From NCBI GenBank assembly GCA_965263455.1, contig CBDHHN010000002.1:434001-498000 (forward strand): a stretch of DNA of 64,000 bases. Direction: 5' to 3'. Numbering within the stretch: position 1 is the first letter of the stretch; every line of letters starts with the position of its first letter. This DNA is from CADEDH01 sp965263455. GTDB taxonomy: Bacteria; Actinomycetota; Acidimicrobiia; Acidimicrobiales; SZUA-35. Both the position numbers and the translations under genes were made by a program. Below the pieces are notes generated by a model. It was not told the DNA's origin and searched no databases. It saw only the letters and a list, made by a program, of their open reading frames with translations. This document shows positions 22,844-32,038 of the stretch, in pieces.

Positions 22844-23674
22844 TCAGGCGCCGGGTCGATCCGGTCCCGGTTCGACGACCACGCCGTCGACGTCGACCTC
22901 GACGGCCAGGACCCGGCCGTCACCGGGTAGGGATTCGGAAAGCTTGTCGACCAGGTCGGGCGGTGCCAGCAGGGCCACCGACGGGCCGGAGCCGCTGAGC
23001 CAGGCCCCGTGAGCCCCGAGATCGAGCGCCGCCTCCAGGGCGGCCCGGGACGGGGCGCATCGCTCGAGTCGCGGCACCTGGTGCAGCCGGTCCTCGGTGG
23101 CCAGGGCCACCAGCGCCGGATCCTGGCGGTGGAGGGCCGCCACCCACCGGGCCACCCGGGCCAGGTTGAACACGGCGTCGGCCCGATCGACCCGGCCCGG
23201 GAGTTCCGCCCGGGAACCATCGGTCGAGGTCTCCAGCTCAGGCACCCAGACCAGGAAGCGGCCCGGGAGCTGATCGGCCAGCCTCAGCGGGCGACCCGCC
23301 CCCACCAGCTGGACCCCGCCGAACACGGCGGGGGCGGCGTTGTCGGCGTGACCCTCCAGGTCGGCCACGGTGTCGTAGACCCGGGACCGGGCCTCGGACT
23401 GGCCCACCCCCTGCTGAACCAGCGCCAGCACGGCGGCGGCGGCCCGGGCCGCGGCCGAAAACCCCAGGCCCCGCCCCGGAGGCAGATCGAACTCGAGTCG
23501 CAGCGGGCCCCGGCCCCCGAAGCGACGGAAGGCCTCGACCGCCACGTGATCCTCGTCGAGGGGCGGCCCGTCGCCCTCATCGCCCACCCACACGTGCCGG
23601 TTCAGGGCCGCGCCGAGGACGTCGAAACCCGACCCGAGGTTGGCCGAGGAACCGGGGGCGCGAACGACTGGCAC
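22844..23674 (-). CDS. thrB: Homoserine kinase-like GHMP kinase
   Basis: A 276-residue GHMP kinase that would phosphorylate homoserine in threonine synthesis. The N-terminus VVRAPGSSANLGSGFDVLGA matches ThrB, which normally reads ANLGPGFD. The ATP-binding loop is PPGRGLGFSAAARAAAA (Phe replaces the usual Ser in GLGSSAA), and the third GHMP motif GAWLSGSGPSVALLAP is intact. The protein is somewhat short for ThrB (commonly about 300). Threonine synthase or homoserine dehydrogenase genes are not adjacent, so another GHMP substrate remains possible. The GTG start follows GGAGG directly. Confidence 0.8.
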   Translation of the reverse strand: MPVVRAPGSSANLGSGFDVLGAALNRHVWVGDEGDGPPLDEDHVAVEAFRRFGGRGPLRLEFDLPPGRGLGFSAAARAAAAVLALVQQGVGQSEARSRVYDTVADLEGHADNAAPAVFGGVQLVGAGRPLRLADQLPGRFLVWVPELETSTDGSRAELPGRVDRADAVFNLARVARWVAALHRQDPALVALATEDRLHQVPRLERCAPSRAALEAALDLGAHGAWLSGSGPSVALLAPPDLVDKLSESLPGDGRVLAVEVDVDGVVVEPGPDRPGA

Positions 23675-23783
23675 CCTCCGGAGGGTAGGCCACCGGTCGC
23701 TGCGGCAGCACCAGATCGACGTTTCGCCTCGTCCCGGACCCGGCACTAACGTCGACGGCGCCAGCCCCGGCGAGGAGGAACCC

Positions 23784-24815
23784 ATGGAATTCGACGTGAT
23801 GACGGGCGGCGGCCGGTGGGCCGACACCGCCGATCAGGCCCGACGGCTCCAGGACGCCGGGTTCTCGGGGATGCTGTTCACCGAGACCAGCGCCGTGCCG
23901 TGGATGAACATCGCCGCCGCAGCCATGGCCGCCCCCGGCCTCACCTTCACCACCGGCATCGCCGTGGCCTTCCCCCGCTCCCCCATGGTGTCGGCCGCCG
24001 TCGCCTGGGAACTGGCCGAGAACACCCGGGGCCGGTTCCGGCTCGGGTTGGGCAGCCAGGTCCGAGCCCACGTCGAGCGTCGCTACTCGGCCGAATTCGA
24101 TCCCCCGGGGCCCCGGCTCAAGGACTACGTCGAGGCGGTCAAGGCCTGCTTCCGGGCCTTCCGAGGTGAGGAGAAGCTGAGCCACGACGGCCCGTACTAC
24201 CAGCTGAGCCTGCTCCCCGGAGCCTGGTCGCCGCCCAACCACGAGTACGGCGACGTGAAGGTCGACATCTCGGCCGTCGGGCCCTACATGAGCCGGGCCG
24301 CGGGCGAGGTGGCCGACGGGGTCCACGTCCACCCCCTGCACTCCGTGCCCTACCTGGACGACGTCCTCGAGCCGAAGCTGGCCGAGGGTGCGGCCCGCCG
24401 GGATCGTTCGGTCGACGACGTCGACCTGATCGTGCCCGTGTTCACCGTGGTGGGCGACAGCCCCGAGGAGCAGGAGGCGACCAGGGCGGCGGCCAAGTCC
24501 CAGATCGCCTTCTACGGCTCGACCAAGAACTACGGCTTCCAGTTCGACATGCTGGGCTTCGAGGGCACCTCGGCCAAGCTCAACGAGCGGCTCAAGGCCG
24601 GCGACGTGGCCGGGATGGCCGACCTCATCACCGACGAGATGCTGGAGCACTACGCCGTGGTGTCCAGCTGGGCCGACCTGGGCCCCAAGCTGGTCGAGCG
24701 GTACCGGGGCCGGGCGGCACGCCTCGTCATGTACCAGGCCGATGCCATGATCCGCCGCGACCCGTCGAGCCTGGCCAAGTGGTCGAGGGTGGCCGACGCG
24801 GTCCGCGGCGCCTGA
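23784..24815 (+). CDS. LLM-class F420-dependent oxidoreductase
   Basis: A 343-residue luciferase-like (TIM-barrel) oxidoreductase. It has the N-terminal MEFDVMTGGGRW, the conserved FTTGIAVAFPRSPMVSA, RGRFRLGLGSQVRAHVERRY and DVKVDISAVGPYMSRAAGEV. Many actinobacterial members use F420 for hydride transfer to unknown substrates. GAGGAGGAA 7 nt before the ATG is a strong ribosome binding site. A TAACGT hexamer at 23747-23752 may be the -10. The substrate is unknown. Confidence 0.85.
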   Translation: MEFDVMTGGGRWADTADQARRLQDAGFSGMLFTETSAVPWMNIAAAAMAAPGLTFTTGIAVAFPRSPMVSAAVAWELAENTRGRFRLGLGSQVRAHVERRYSAEFDPPGPRLKDYVEAVKACFRAFRGEEKLSHDGPYYQLSLLPGAWSPPNHEYGDVKVDISAVGPYMSRAAGEVADGVHVHPLHSVPYLDDVLEPKLAEGAARRDRSVDDVDLIVPVFTVVGDSPEEQEATRAAAKSQIAFYGSTKNYGFQFDMLGFEGTSAKLNERLKAGDVAGMADLITDEMLEHYAVVSSWADLGPKLVERYRGRAARLVMYQADAMIRRDPSSLAKWSRVADAVRGA

Positions 24816-24852
24816 GGCCGCAGGGAGCGCGGGCCGCCAACCGGGACCGCGG

Positions 24853-25965
24853 CTAGCGGAGGTCCCAGGCGAGGGCGCCCCGGACGAAGGTCATCCGGAC
24901 CTGGCCGTGCTCGTCGAGCGCCACCAGGTCGGCCCGGCGGCCGACCTCGATGCGGCCGCGATCGTGGAGGCTGAGGAGGCGGGCCGGGTGCTCGGTCACG
25001 GTGGTGACCGCCTGAGCCAGATCCCAGCCGGTCCACGCCATCAGGTTGCGCAGGCCGGCGTCGAGCCCGGCCGAGGCACCGGCCAGGGTTCCGTCGAGGA
25101 GGCGGCGGGGGGCACCGTCGCGGGTCATGCCCATCTCGCCCACCCCGTCGCTCACGGTGATGAGGCGGTCGCCCCCCATCTTTGCCGCCAGACGAATCAT
25201 GTCGGGGGCGACGTGGGCCCCGTCGGCGATGATGCCCAGCTGGATCTCGGGATCGAGCAGCAGGGCGGCGGCCAGGCCCGGCGTCCGATGATGGAGACCC
25301 GACATGGCGTTGAACAGATGGGTACCCATGGTGACGCCGGCGTCGAACCCGATCTGGGCCTGCTCGACGGTGGCCTCACTGTGGCCGCAGGAGACCACCA
25401 CCCCCCGCTCGACCAGGGCCGAGATGAGGGCCGGCGCCCCCGTCAGTTCCGGAGCGAGCGTCACCAGCCGAACGCCCAGTTCGGGGGCCATGTCGGCCGG
25501 CAGCCGATCCGGGATGGGCTCCAACAACTCCCGGCTGTGGGCACCGTGGCGCGACGGGGCCAGCCACGGGCCCTCCAGGTGCCAGCCCAGGGGCTCGGCC
25601 CCGACGTGACGGTCTCCGTCACCGGGGCCCTGGGACCAGGCCGACAGGGCCTGGCGGCGCCGGAAGTAGCCGTTTGAGGTGAGCGTCGGAAGGAAGGTGG
25701 TGACGCCGTACTCGACCAGCCGCTTCGCCACCAGCCACATCGAGGTCGGTTCCTTCTCGAACTCATGACCCCAGCCGCCGTTGATCTGCAGGTCGATGAA
25801 GCCCGGGACCAGGCGTAGGCCCCGCAGGTCCATGAGTTGGCCCACCTGGCCGGTGCCGTCGGCGATGACGCCGTCGAGCACATTGAGATCGAAGCTCTCC
25901 CAACCGCCCGGGGTCAGGACCTCCGCCCCGCACAGCAGGTACGAACGGCTGATCGGATCGCTCAT
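24853..25965 (-). CDS. nagA: N-acetylglucosamine-6-phosphate deacetylase
   Basis: A 370-residue amidohydrolase converting GlcNAc-6-phosphate to glucosamine-6-phosphate and acetate in amino-sugar or cell-wall recycling. Motifs: VPGFIDLQINGGWG, GWHLEGPWLAPSRHGAH (metal-binding Glu), VSCGHSEAT (His), GTHLFNAMSGLHHR (His), GIIADGAHV and ITVSDGVGEMG (catalytic Asp). Length is near the family norm. It lies 20 bp after the acyl-CoA carboxylase gene and probably shares its mRNA, although the functions are unrelated. No nagB or PTS gene is adjacent. Confidence 0.9.
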   Translation of the reverse strand: MSDPISRSYLLCGAEVLTPGGWESFDLNVLDGVIADGTGQVGQLMDLRGLRLVPGFIDLQINGGWGHEFEKEPTSMWLVAKRLVEYGVTTFLPTLTSNGYFRRRQALSAWSQGPGDGDRHVGAEPLGWHLEGPWLAPSRHGAHSRELLEPIPDRLPADMAPELGVRLVTLAPELTGAPALISALVERGVVVSCGHSEATVEQAQIGFDAGVTMGTHLFNAMSGLHHRTPGLAAALLLDPEIQLGIIADGAHVAPDMIRLAAKMGGDRLITVSDGVGEMGMTRDGAPRRLLDGTLAGASAGLDAGLRNLMAWTGWDLAQAVTTVTEHPARLLSLHDRGRIEVGRRADLVALDEHGQVRMTFVRGALAWDLR

Positions 25966-25985
25966 GTCGGGCCGCCCTCCCGTTG

Positions 25986-27515
25986 TCAGACCGGTGTCAC
26001 GCCGTTGTGGCGCTCGGTGAACTGGCGAGACTTGCGCTGGGCCAGACCGATCCGCCGGATGAGGTCCTCCCGCAGGTCCTCGGGCTCCACCACGGCCTCG
26101 AACACCAGGTCGGAGGCCAACCGGAGGAGGTCGACGTCGGCCTCGTACTCGGCCCGGCGGGCGGCCACGAAGGCGGCCCGCTCCTCGGGGTCGGCGATGG
26201 CCTGGATCTTGTTGTAGAACACCGCGTTGACGGCCGGCTCGGGGCCCATCACCGCGATCTGGGCCGTGGGCAGAGCCACGGTGGCGTCGGGTTCGAAGGC
26301 AGGGCCGCACATGGCGTACAGCCCGGCGCCGTAGCACTTGCGGAGGACGACGCAGATCTTGGGCACGGTGGCCTCGGACACGGCCGAGATCATCTTGGCC
26401 CCATGCCGGATGATGCCCTCCCGTTCGACCTGGGTCCCGATCATGAAACCGGGAACGTCGGCCAGGAAGATCAGGGGCACGTTGAAGGCGTTGCAGAGGG
26501 TGATGAAGCGGGTGGCCTTGTCGGCGGTGTCGGTGAACAGGACGCCACCCTTGACCGCCGGATTGTTGGCCACGATGCCGACCGGATGACCCTCGAGGCG
26601 GCCGAAGCCGACCACCATCTCCGGGGCGAACAGGGGCTTGATCTCGAAGAAGGAGTCGGCGTCGACCAGGCCGTCGATCACCCGGTGGACGTCGTAGCCG
26701 GCCTTGTCGTCCTCGGGCACCACGCCGGTGGCGAGCGGGGTGGTCGGCGCCTCCCATTCCTCCCATGGCGGTCGTTGCCGGAAGTTCGTCGGCAGGTACG
26801 ACAGATGGAGGCGGGCGAGTTCGATGACGCCCTCGTCGTCGGCGGCCAGGTTGTCGCCAACCCCGGACACCGAGGCGTGCATCCGGGCCCCGCCCATCTC
26901 GTTGAGCGAGACGATCTCACCGATCACCTCCTCGGCCATCCGGGGCGAACCGAGATACATCGAGGCGTTGCCCTCGACCATGTAGACGACATCGCAGAAG
27001 GCCGGGATGTAGGCGCCGCCGGCGGCCGAGGGCCCGAACAGGCAGCACACCTGGGGCACCCGACCCGACAGCCGTACCTGGTTGTAGAAGATGCGGCCCG
27101 CCCCCCGGCGGCCCGGGAACAGCTCGACCTGATCGGTGATCCGGGCGCCGGCCGAGTCGACGAGCCACACCACGGGCAGTTCCTCGGCCAGGGCCCGTTC
27201 GGTCAGCCGAACGATCTTCTCCACCGTCCGGGCCCCCCACGATCCGGCCTTGACCGTCGGATCATTGGCCATGACGGCGACCGGCCGACCGTCGACCAGG
27301 CCCCGTCCCGTCACCACCCCGTCGGCCGGAAGGTCGTCGGTCGGTGCAACGGCGTTGGCCAGGAGGCCGTCCTCGACGAAGGTGCCCTCGTCGAGGAGCA
27401 GATCGATCCGCTCCCGGACGAACAGCTTGTTCTGCCCCGCCAGCTTGTCGCCATGGGTGGCCAGGTTGCCCTGACCAGCCCGCGCCATGGCGGCGCGGAG
27501 GTTCTCTGCGCTCAC
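25986..27515 (-). CDS. Acyl-CoA carboxylase beta (carboxyltransferase) subunit
   Basis: A 509-residue carboxyltransferase subunit that moves CO2 from carboxybiotin to an acyl-CoA (propionyl- or methylcrotonyl-CoA type). It has the crotonase-like halves ARITDQVELFPGRRGAGRIF and GGAYIPAFCDVVYMVEG. In the second half are LADVPGFMIGTQVEREGIIR, RHGAKMISAVSEATVPKI, YGAGLYAMCGPAFEPD and a PTAQIAVMGPE motif. The biotin carboxylase alpha subunit is not in the window. The substrate cannot be decided from sequence; the residues resemble methylcrotonyl/geranyl-type more than PccB, but this is tentative. It starts at GTG. Confidence 0.88.
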   Translation of the reverse strand: MSAENLRAAMARAGQGNLATHGDKLAGQNKLFVRERIDLLLDEGTFVEDGLLANAVAPTDDLPADGVVTGRGLVDGRPVAVMANDPTVKAGSWGARTVEKIVRLTERALAEELPVVWLVDSAGARITDQVELFPGRRGAGRIFYNQVRLSGRVPQVCCLFGPSAAGGAYIPAFCDVVYMVEGNASMYLGSPRMAEEVIGEIVSLNEMGGARMHASVSGVGDNLAADDEGVIELARLHLSYLPTNFRQRPPWEEWEAPTTPLATGVVPEDDKAGYDVHRVIDGLVDADSFFEIKPLFAPEMVVGFGRLEGHPVGIVANNPAVKGGVLFTDTADKATRFITLCNAFNVPLIFLADVPGFMIGTQVEREGIIRHGAKMISAVSEATVPKICVVLRKCYGAGLYAMCGPAFEPDATVALPTAQIAVMGPEPAVNAVFYNKIQAIADPEERAAFVAARRAEYEADVDLLRLASDLVFEAVVEPEDLREDLIRRIGLAQRKSRQFTERHNGVTPV

Positions 27516-27602
27516 CGGCCCATGTTGCCACAGTTGCCCCGCGCCTCCGTACTGCCCTTCCACCGCGGACCGGCCCGGCGGCCAGGGCCGCCACCTGCGA
27601 GG

Positions 27603-28247
27603 TCAGGCCAGGCGGACCCGGAGCGACCCGTCGGGCGACGACACCAGGGTCATGGCCGTCAGATCGCCGATCCGGGCCGTCGGCGCCACCGTCCACGGCT
27701 GGGCCCCGACGGCCACCACCGCGGCCCCGGCCGACCGAGCCGCCTCGCCCCCCGGGGCCGAGTCCTCCAGCACGAGACAGCGGGCCGGGTCGACGCCGAG
27801 GCGACGGGCCCCGGTCACGAACGGCTCGGGGTCCGGCTTGCCCCGGGTCACGTCCTCGGCCGTGACCACCGTGTCCGGCACCGGGATCCCGGCGCCCCGC
27901 CACCGGGCCGAAGCCAACCGGCGGCTGGCCGAGGTCACGATGGCCCACCGGTGGGCGGGTAGACCGTCGAGCAGGGCGACGGCGCCCGGGATCGGCGGGG
28001 TTCCGGCCGCGGTGGAGACCTCCAGGTCCTCGAGGCGGGCCACCGCCTCCTCCAGGGGCCCGGGAGGAAGATGGGCCGAGAGGGTGTCGTCGGCCCGTCG
28101 GCCCACCAGCTCCCGCAGCAACCGGTCACCGTCCAGGTCGAACTCGGCGGCCAGCAGGCGCCACGCCACCTCGACCCGCTGGTGGGAATCGACGAGCACG
28201 CCGTCGCTGTCGAACAGGATGGCGTCGACGGTCAACTCGGTCGGCAT
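27603..28247 (-). CDS. HAD-superfamily sugar phosphatase / beta-phosphoglucomutase-like
   Basis: A 214-residue HAD subfamily IA hydrolase. Motif I is ILFDSDGVLVDSH, with the first Asp as nucleophile and Asp/Ser-Asp as usual. The cap domain follows, then motif II VTSASRRLASAR, motif III GKPDPEPF and motif IV CLVLEDSAPGGEAARSAGA. These features match sugar phosphatases (YfbT, glycerol-3-phosphatase-like). The natural substrate is a small phosphorylated sugar or polyol. It is part of the minus-strand run with the DsbA and acyl-CoA ligase genes. Confidence 0.87.
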   Translation of the reverse strand: MPTELTVDAILFDSDGVLVDSHQRVEVAWRLLAAEFDLDGDRLLRELVGRRADDTLSAHLPPGPLEEAVARLEDLEVSTAAGTPPIPGAVALLDGLPAHRWAIVTSASRRLASARWRGAGIPVPDTVVTAEDVTRGKPDPEPFVTGARRLGVDPARCLVLEDSAPGGEAARSAGAAVVAVGAQPWTVAPTARIGDLTAMTLVSSPDGSLRVRLA

Positions 28248-28302
28248 GCTCGTCCGGTACTCGTGGGCGGTGCGGGTGGGGCCAAGATCGGACGATGACG
28301 GC

Positions 28303-28953
28303 TCAGGCCGCCAGCCGCTTCTCGAGCGCGTGTACGAACACGTCGGGATCCTGGGCCCCGGGGATGGCGAACCCACGGTCGAAGACGTAGGAGGGAACCG
28401 AGACCAGGCCGTTGTCGGCGGCGAAGGTGAGCTGCTCGGCCACCTCGGCCCGACCGCCGTCGCCACCGAGCCAGGCCCGGGCCGTCTCGGGGTCGAGCCC
28501 CACGGCCCCGGCCTCGGCCACCAGGACCTCCAGCTCGCCGATGGCCTTGCCCTCGGTGAAGTAGGCGGCCAGGAGCCGCTCCTTCAACTCGTGTTGGCGG
28601 CCCTCCCGGTCGGCCAGGACCAGCAGGCGGTGGGCCAACATCGTGTTCGAGCGCTGGGCGATGTCGAGACGGAAGTCCAGGCCCTCGCCCGCCGCCTCGT
28701 TGGTCACCCGGTCGATGATCGCCTGGGCCGCCTCGGGCCCGCCGAACTTGCGCTCGTAGGCGTGGCGTACCGGGTGCGATTCGCCGACGGGGGCCCCGGG
28801 GTCGAGAAGGAAGGCCCGGTAGCGAACCTCGACCTCGGCCGCCACGTCGCGGTCGGGATGGGCCTCGGCCACCCGGGCCAGGGCCGTCTCGAACCGCCGC
28901 TTACCGATGTAGCACCAGGGGCAGACCACATCGGACCAGATCTCCACCAGCAT
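28303..28953 (-). CDS. DsbA-family oxidoreductase (FrnE-like)
   Basis: A 216-residue thioredoxin-fold protein with the active-site CPWC in VEIWSDVVCPWCYIGKRRFE (Cys near residues 11 and 14), the helical insertion and the terminal SVPSYVFDRGFAIPGAQDPD holding the cis-Pro. It belongs to the FrnE/2-hydroxychromene-2-carboxylate isomerase-like group of cytoplasmic DsbA proteins; there is no signal peptide. It may catalyse disulfide exchange. GGAGG lies 6 nt before the ATG; the GTG just upstream is too close to it. Confidence 0.87.
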   Translation of the reverse strand: MLVEIWSDVVCPWCYIGKRRFETALARVAEAHPDRDVAAEVEVRYRAFLLDPGAPVGESHPVRHAYERKFGGPEAAQAIIDRVTNEAAGEGLDFRLDIAQRSNTMLAHRLLVLADREGRQHELKERLLAAYFTEGKAIGELEVLVAEAGAVGLDPETARAWLGGDGGRAEVAEQLTFAADNGLVSVPSYVFDRGFAIPGAQDPDVFVHALEKRLAA

Positions 28954-28996
28954 CACGCCCTCCCTCGCTCGCTCTCCGCCGTGGGTGACGGCGGCC

Positions 28997-30649
28997 TCAC
29001 GCCGTCTCCACCCCGGCCGCCTCTTCCAGGCCGAAGCGTTCGATGGCGGTGTCGCGGAGCTTGAACTTCTGGATCTTGCCCGTGACCGTCATCGGGAACT
29101 CGACCGTGGTGGCCACGTAGCGGGGCACCTTGTAGTGGGCGATGCGACCCTGGCAGTACTCCTTGACCTCGTCCAGGGTGATGTCGGCCCCGTCCTCGGT
29201 CTGGATCCAGGCCATGATCTCCTCGCCGTACTTCACGTCGGGCACCCCGACCACCTGCACGTCCTGGATGCGGGGGTGGCTGTAGAGGAACTCCTCGATC
29301 TCCCGGGGGTACACGTTCTCCCCGCCCCGGATGATCATGTCCTTGGACCGGCCCACGATGTTGACGTAGCCCTCGGCGTCCATCTCGGCCAGGTCGCCGG
29401 TGTGCATCCAGCCGTCGGCGTCGATGGCCTCGGCCGTCCGCTCCGGATCGTTCCAGTAGCCGATCATGACCGAGTAGCCCCGGGTGCAGAACTCACCGGG
29501 TCGGCCCCGCTCGACCGTCTCACCGGTTTCGGGGTCGACGATCTTGATCTCCACGTGGGGATGGACCCGGCCGACCGAGCCGACCCGCTTGTCGATCGGG
29601 TCGTCGGTGGCGGTCTGGGTCGACACCGGGGAGGTTTCGGTCATGCCGTAGCAGATGGTGACCTCGTCCATGTTCATCCGCTCGATGCACTGCTTCATGA
29701 CCTCGACCGGGCACGGCGAGCCGGCCATGATCCCGGTCCGCAGTGCGCTGAGGTCGTAGCTCTCGAAGTCGGGCAGGGCCAGGGCGGCGATGAACATCGT
29801 CGGCACCCCGTAGAGCGAGGTGCAACGCTCGGCGGCCACCGCCTCGAGGGTGGCCACCGGGTCGAAGGCGTCGGCCGGGACGACCATGGTGGCGCCATGG
29901 GTGGTGCAGCCGAGGTTGCCCATGACCATGCCGAAGCAGTGGTAGAAGGGCACCGGGATGCAGACCCGGTCCTCGTGGGTGTAGTCGCAGCCTCGGGCCA
30001 CGAAGTACCCGTTGTTGAGGATGTTGCGATGGCTGAGGGTGGCGCCCTTGGGGTAGCCGGTGGTGCCCGAGGTGTACTGGATGTTGATCGGGTCGTTGTT
30101 GTCGAGCCCGGCCTCGATGTCGGCCACCTGTTCGCTGGTCGTGCCTTCGGCCGCGGCCAGCAACTCGGCCCAGTCGTCGGTGTCGAGGAACACCACCTGC
30201 TCCAGGCCCGGCAACTCGGGCCGGACCTCGGCCACCATCGACACATAGTCGCTGGTCTTGAACGACGGGGCCGCGATCAGGCCCCGACAGCCCGACTGCT
30301 CGAGGGCGTAGCGGACCTCGTGCGTCCGATAGGCCGGGTTGATGTTGACCAGGATGACCCCGATGCGGGCCGTGGCGTACTGGACCAGGACCCACTCGGC
30401 GCAGTTCGGGGCCCAGATCCCGACGCGGTCGCCCTTGACGAATCCCCGGGTCACGAGGGCTCGAGCCACCTCGTCGATCCGCTCGTCGAGTTGCCGGTAG
30501 GTCCAGCGCACGTCCTGATGGCGCACGACGAGGGCCTCGCGATCGCCGTGGAGGGCCACCGTCGCCCGGAAGTTCCGATCGATCGTGTCCTCGAGCAGGA
30601 CCGGGGCGCTGTCTCCGGAGGACTGGCTGAGGGTGCCGGCGGTGGTCAT
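28997..30649 (-). CDS. Fatty-acyl-CoA synthetase (AMP-forming)
   Basis: A 550-residue ANL-superfamily ligase that activates carboxylic acids to acyl-CoA via acyl-AMP. The P-loop YTSGTTGYPKGATLSHRN is near residue 192. ICYGMTETSPVS (A5), GWMHTGDLAEMDAEGYV (A7, with TGD), GRSKDMIIRGGENVYPREIE (A8) and the terminal MTVTGKIQKFKLR (A10 Lys) are all intact. The medium- to long-chain FadD-like class is likely. A TACTGT -10 lies at 30710-30705 on this strand. It probably heads the transcription unit running to nagA. Confidence 0.92.
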   Translation of the reverse strand: MTTAGTLSQSSGDSAPVLLEDTIDRNFRATVALHGDREALVVRHQDVRWTYRQLDERIDEVARALVTRGFVKGDRVGIWAPNCAEWVLVQYATARIGVILVNINPAYRTHEVRYALEQSGCRGLIAAPSFKTSDYVSMVAEVRPELPGLEQVVFLDTDDWAELLAAAEGTTSEQVADIEAGLDNNDPINIQYTSGTTGYPKGATLSHRNILNNGYFVARGCDYTHEDRVCIPVPFYHCFGMVMGNLGCTTHGATMVVPADAFDPVATLEAVAAERCTSLYGVPTMFIAALALPDFESYDLSALRTGIMAGSPCPVEVMKQCIERMNMDEVTICYGMTETSPVSTQTATDDPIDKRVGSVGRVHPHVEIKIVDPETGETVERGRPGEFCTRGYSVMIGYWNDPERTAEAIDADGWMHTGDLAEMDAEGYVNIVGRSKDMIIRGGENVYPREIEEFLYSHPRIQDVQVVGVPDVKYGEEIMAWIQTEDGADITLDEVKEYCQGRIAHYKVPRYVATTVEFPMTVTGKIQKFKLRDTAIERFGLEEAAGVETA

Positions 30650-30741
30650 GGATGGGCTGCTCCCGGAAACGGTCGTGGAACGACGGCGAAGGTTGGTGTC
30701 GTCCACAGTAGTGGCCGACGACGAGCCGTCTCATCCCGGGG

Positions 30742-31437
30742 TCAGCGACGAGCGGCGGCCCCCGCCTCGGCTTCGTCCTGGAGCCGCTGCAGCTCTCGGG
30801 TCAGGGACTCGGTCAGTCGGGCCACGTCGCGGCGCGAGGCCCGGCCGCCCCCCTCCCCCACCGGCGCCGGCAGGGGTTCGCCCACCACGATCTGCACCGT
30901 CGAGCGACGGAGCAGGCGGCCCCCCTCGGGAAGGGCCTGCTCCGTGCCGGCGATACCGACCGGGACCACGGGGGCCCCGGTGCGGGCCGACAGCCACGCC
31001 GCCCCGTCGAACAGGTCGGTCACCTCGGAGCCCCGCCTGCGACCCCCCTCGGGGAACACGATCATCGACTCGCCCCGGTCGAGCAGCATCCGGGCCGCGG
31101 CCAGGGCATCGCGGTCGGCCTGGCCCCGGCGGACCGGAATGGCCCCCAGGGCGGCGCAGACCCAGCTGACGCCGGGGGTGGTGAACAGCGACTCCTTGCC
31201 CAGGGCCCGAATCCGCCGCCCGCTCTGGGTCGCCACCAGGGCGCTGTCGAGGTGGGAGCGGTGAACCGGGGCCAGGATGGTCGGGCCCGGCCGGTCGAGG
31301 ACCTCGGCGTTGACGGCCCGGACCCGCAGGTACCGGTGCAGGACGAGCCGGACGGCCTGGCGGACCACTCGGTAGAAGACCAGCGATGATCGACGGTCAC
31401 CCCGCTCCAGGGCCTGCTCGCGCCGCTCGTTGCTCAC
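30742..31437 (-). CDS. plsC: 1-acyl-sn-glycerol-3-phosphate acyltransferase
   Basis: A 231-residue membrane-associated acyltransferase that converts lysophosphatidate to phosphatidate. It carries the HX4D motif PVHRSHLDSA, the acceptor motif MIVFPEGGRRRGSEV, and motif IV VVPVGIAGTEQALPEG. It starts at GTG. Its initiator overlaps the stop of a nine-residue upstream ORF whose own ATG lies 6 nt after a TAGACT -10 hexamer, so translation of plsC may depend on re-initiation. Phospholipid synthesis and possibly triacylglycerol storage are the likely contexts. Confidence 0.87.
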   Translation of the reverse strand: MSNERREQALERGDRRSSLVFYRVVRQAVRLVLHRYLRVRAVNAEVLDRPGPTILAPVHRSHLDSALVATQSGRRIRALGKESLFTTPGVSWVCAALGAIPVRRGQADRDALAAARMLLDRGESMIVFPEGGRRRGSEVTDLFDGAAWLSARTGAPVVPVGIAGTEQALPEGGRLLRRSTVQIVVGEPLPAPVGEGGGRASRRDVARLTESLTRELQRLQDEAEAGAAARR

Positions 31438-31463
31438 CTGGGGGACACCGACGCCGAGGGCAT
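31434..31463 (-). CDS. Leaderless nine-codon upstream ORF before plsC
   Basis: ATG at 31463 starts six bases after the hexamer TAGACT (31475-31470). It reads MPSASVSPR then TGA, and the TGA overlaps the plsC GTG (GTGA). Placement at an apparent transcription start and the 4-nt overlap suggest a translated leader that couples to plsC. No SD lies before plsC. Expression is inferred. Confidence 0.4.
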   Translation of the reverse strand: MPSASVSPR

Positions 31464-31579
31464 GGGCCGAGTCTAGGGAGGCCGCGACCGGGCCCGAACC
31501 CCGGTCCGGCCGGGCCGGTCCGGCCGGTGCCGGGTCGGCCGGCACCCCGCGGCCGTCCCCCGGTTGGCAGAATGGGAGG

Positions 31580-32038
31580 GTGCAACCGCTCCCCGCCTCC
31601 GTCCGTCGTCTGTGGCGCCTGACGGCCGCGGGCCAGGCCCTGGTCGTGCTCCTGATCCTGGGGGCGGTCGAGGTCGGCCTCCGGCGGGGCTTCGACCTCC
31701 CGGTTCCTCCGGCCGTCGTCCCCGTGGCGGTGGCCGCGCTGGCCCTCGCCCTGGGGGTGGTACTGGCCGATGCCCGGTACCGGGGTTGGCGTTTCGAGCT
31801 GACCGACGAGTGGATCCAGGCCCGTTGGGGGGTGATCGGACGCCACAGCGCCACCATCCCCCGCAACCGGGTCCAGACCCTCACCAGCGAGAACGGCCCG
31901 ATCGACCGACTCCTGGGGCTGACGTCGGTCACCATCCACACCGCCGGGGCCGGGGCCCCCAATCTGTCGATCCCCCACCTGGACGACGGGACGGTCGAAT
32001 GGCTGCGGAGGGAGCTGGCCCGTGGCGTCATCGACTGA
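31580..32038 (+). CDS. PH-domain membrane protein, YdbS-like
   Basis: A 152-residue protein with two transmembrane helices (AAGQALVVLLILGAVEVGL and AVVPVAVAALALALGVVLA) followed by a bacterial PH domain (bPH2, formerly DUF304) at about residues 68-150: FELTDEWIQARWGVIGRHSA, IPRNRVQTLTSENGPIDRLL. The GTG start lies 6 nt after CAGAAT (31568-31573), so the mRNA is probably leaderless. It overlaps the next PH-domain gene by 17 nt. The YdbS/YdbT pair is conserved in Gram-positive bacteria with an unclear role in the envelope. Confidence 0.83.
   Translation: MQPLPASVRRLWRLTAAGQALVVLLILGAVEVGLRRGFDLPVPPAVVPVAVAALALALGVVLADARYRGWRFELTDEWIQARWGVIGRHSATIPRNRVQTLTSENGPIDRLLGLTSVTIHTAGAGAPNLSIPHLDDGTVEWLRRELARGVID

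Noticed and set aside
28985..31264. Plus-strand frame of about 760 codons over the acyl-CoA synthetase and plsC
   Set aside because: Shadow of genes with intact catalytic motifs on the other strand.
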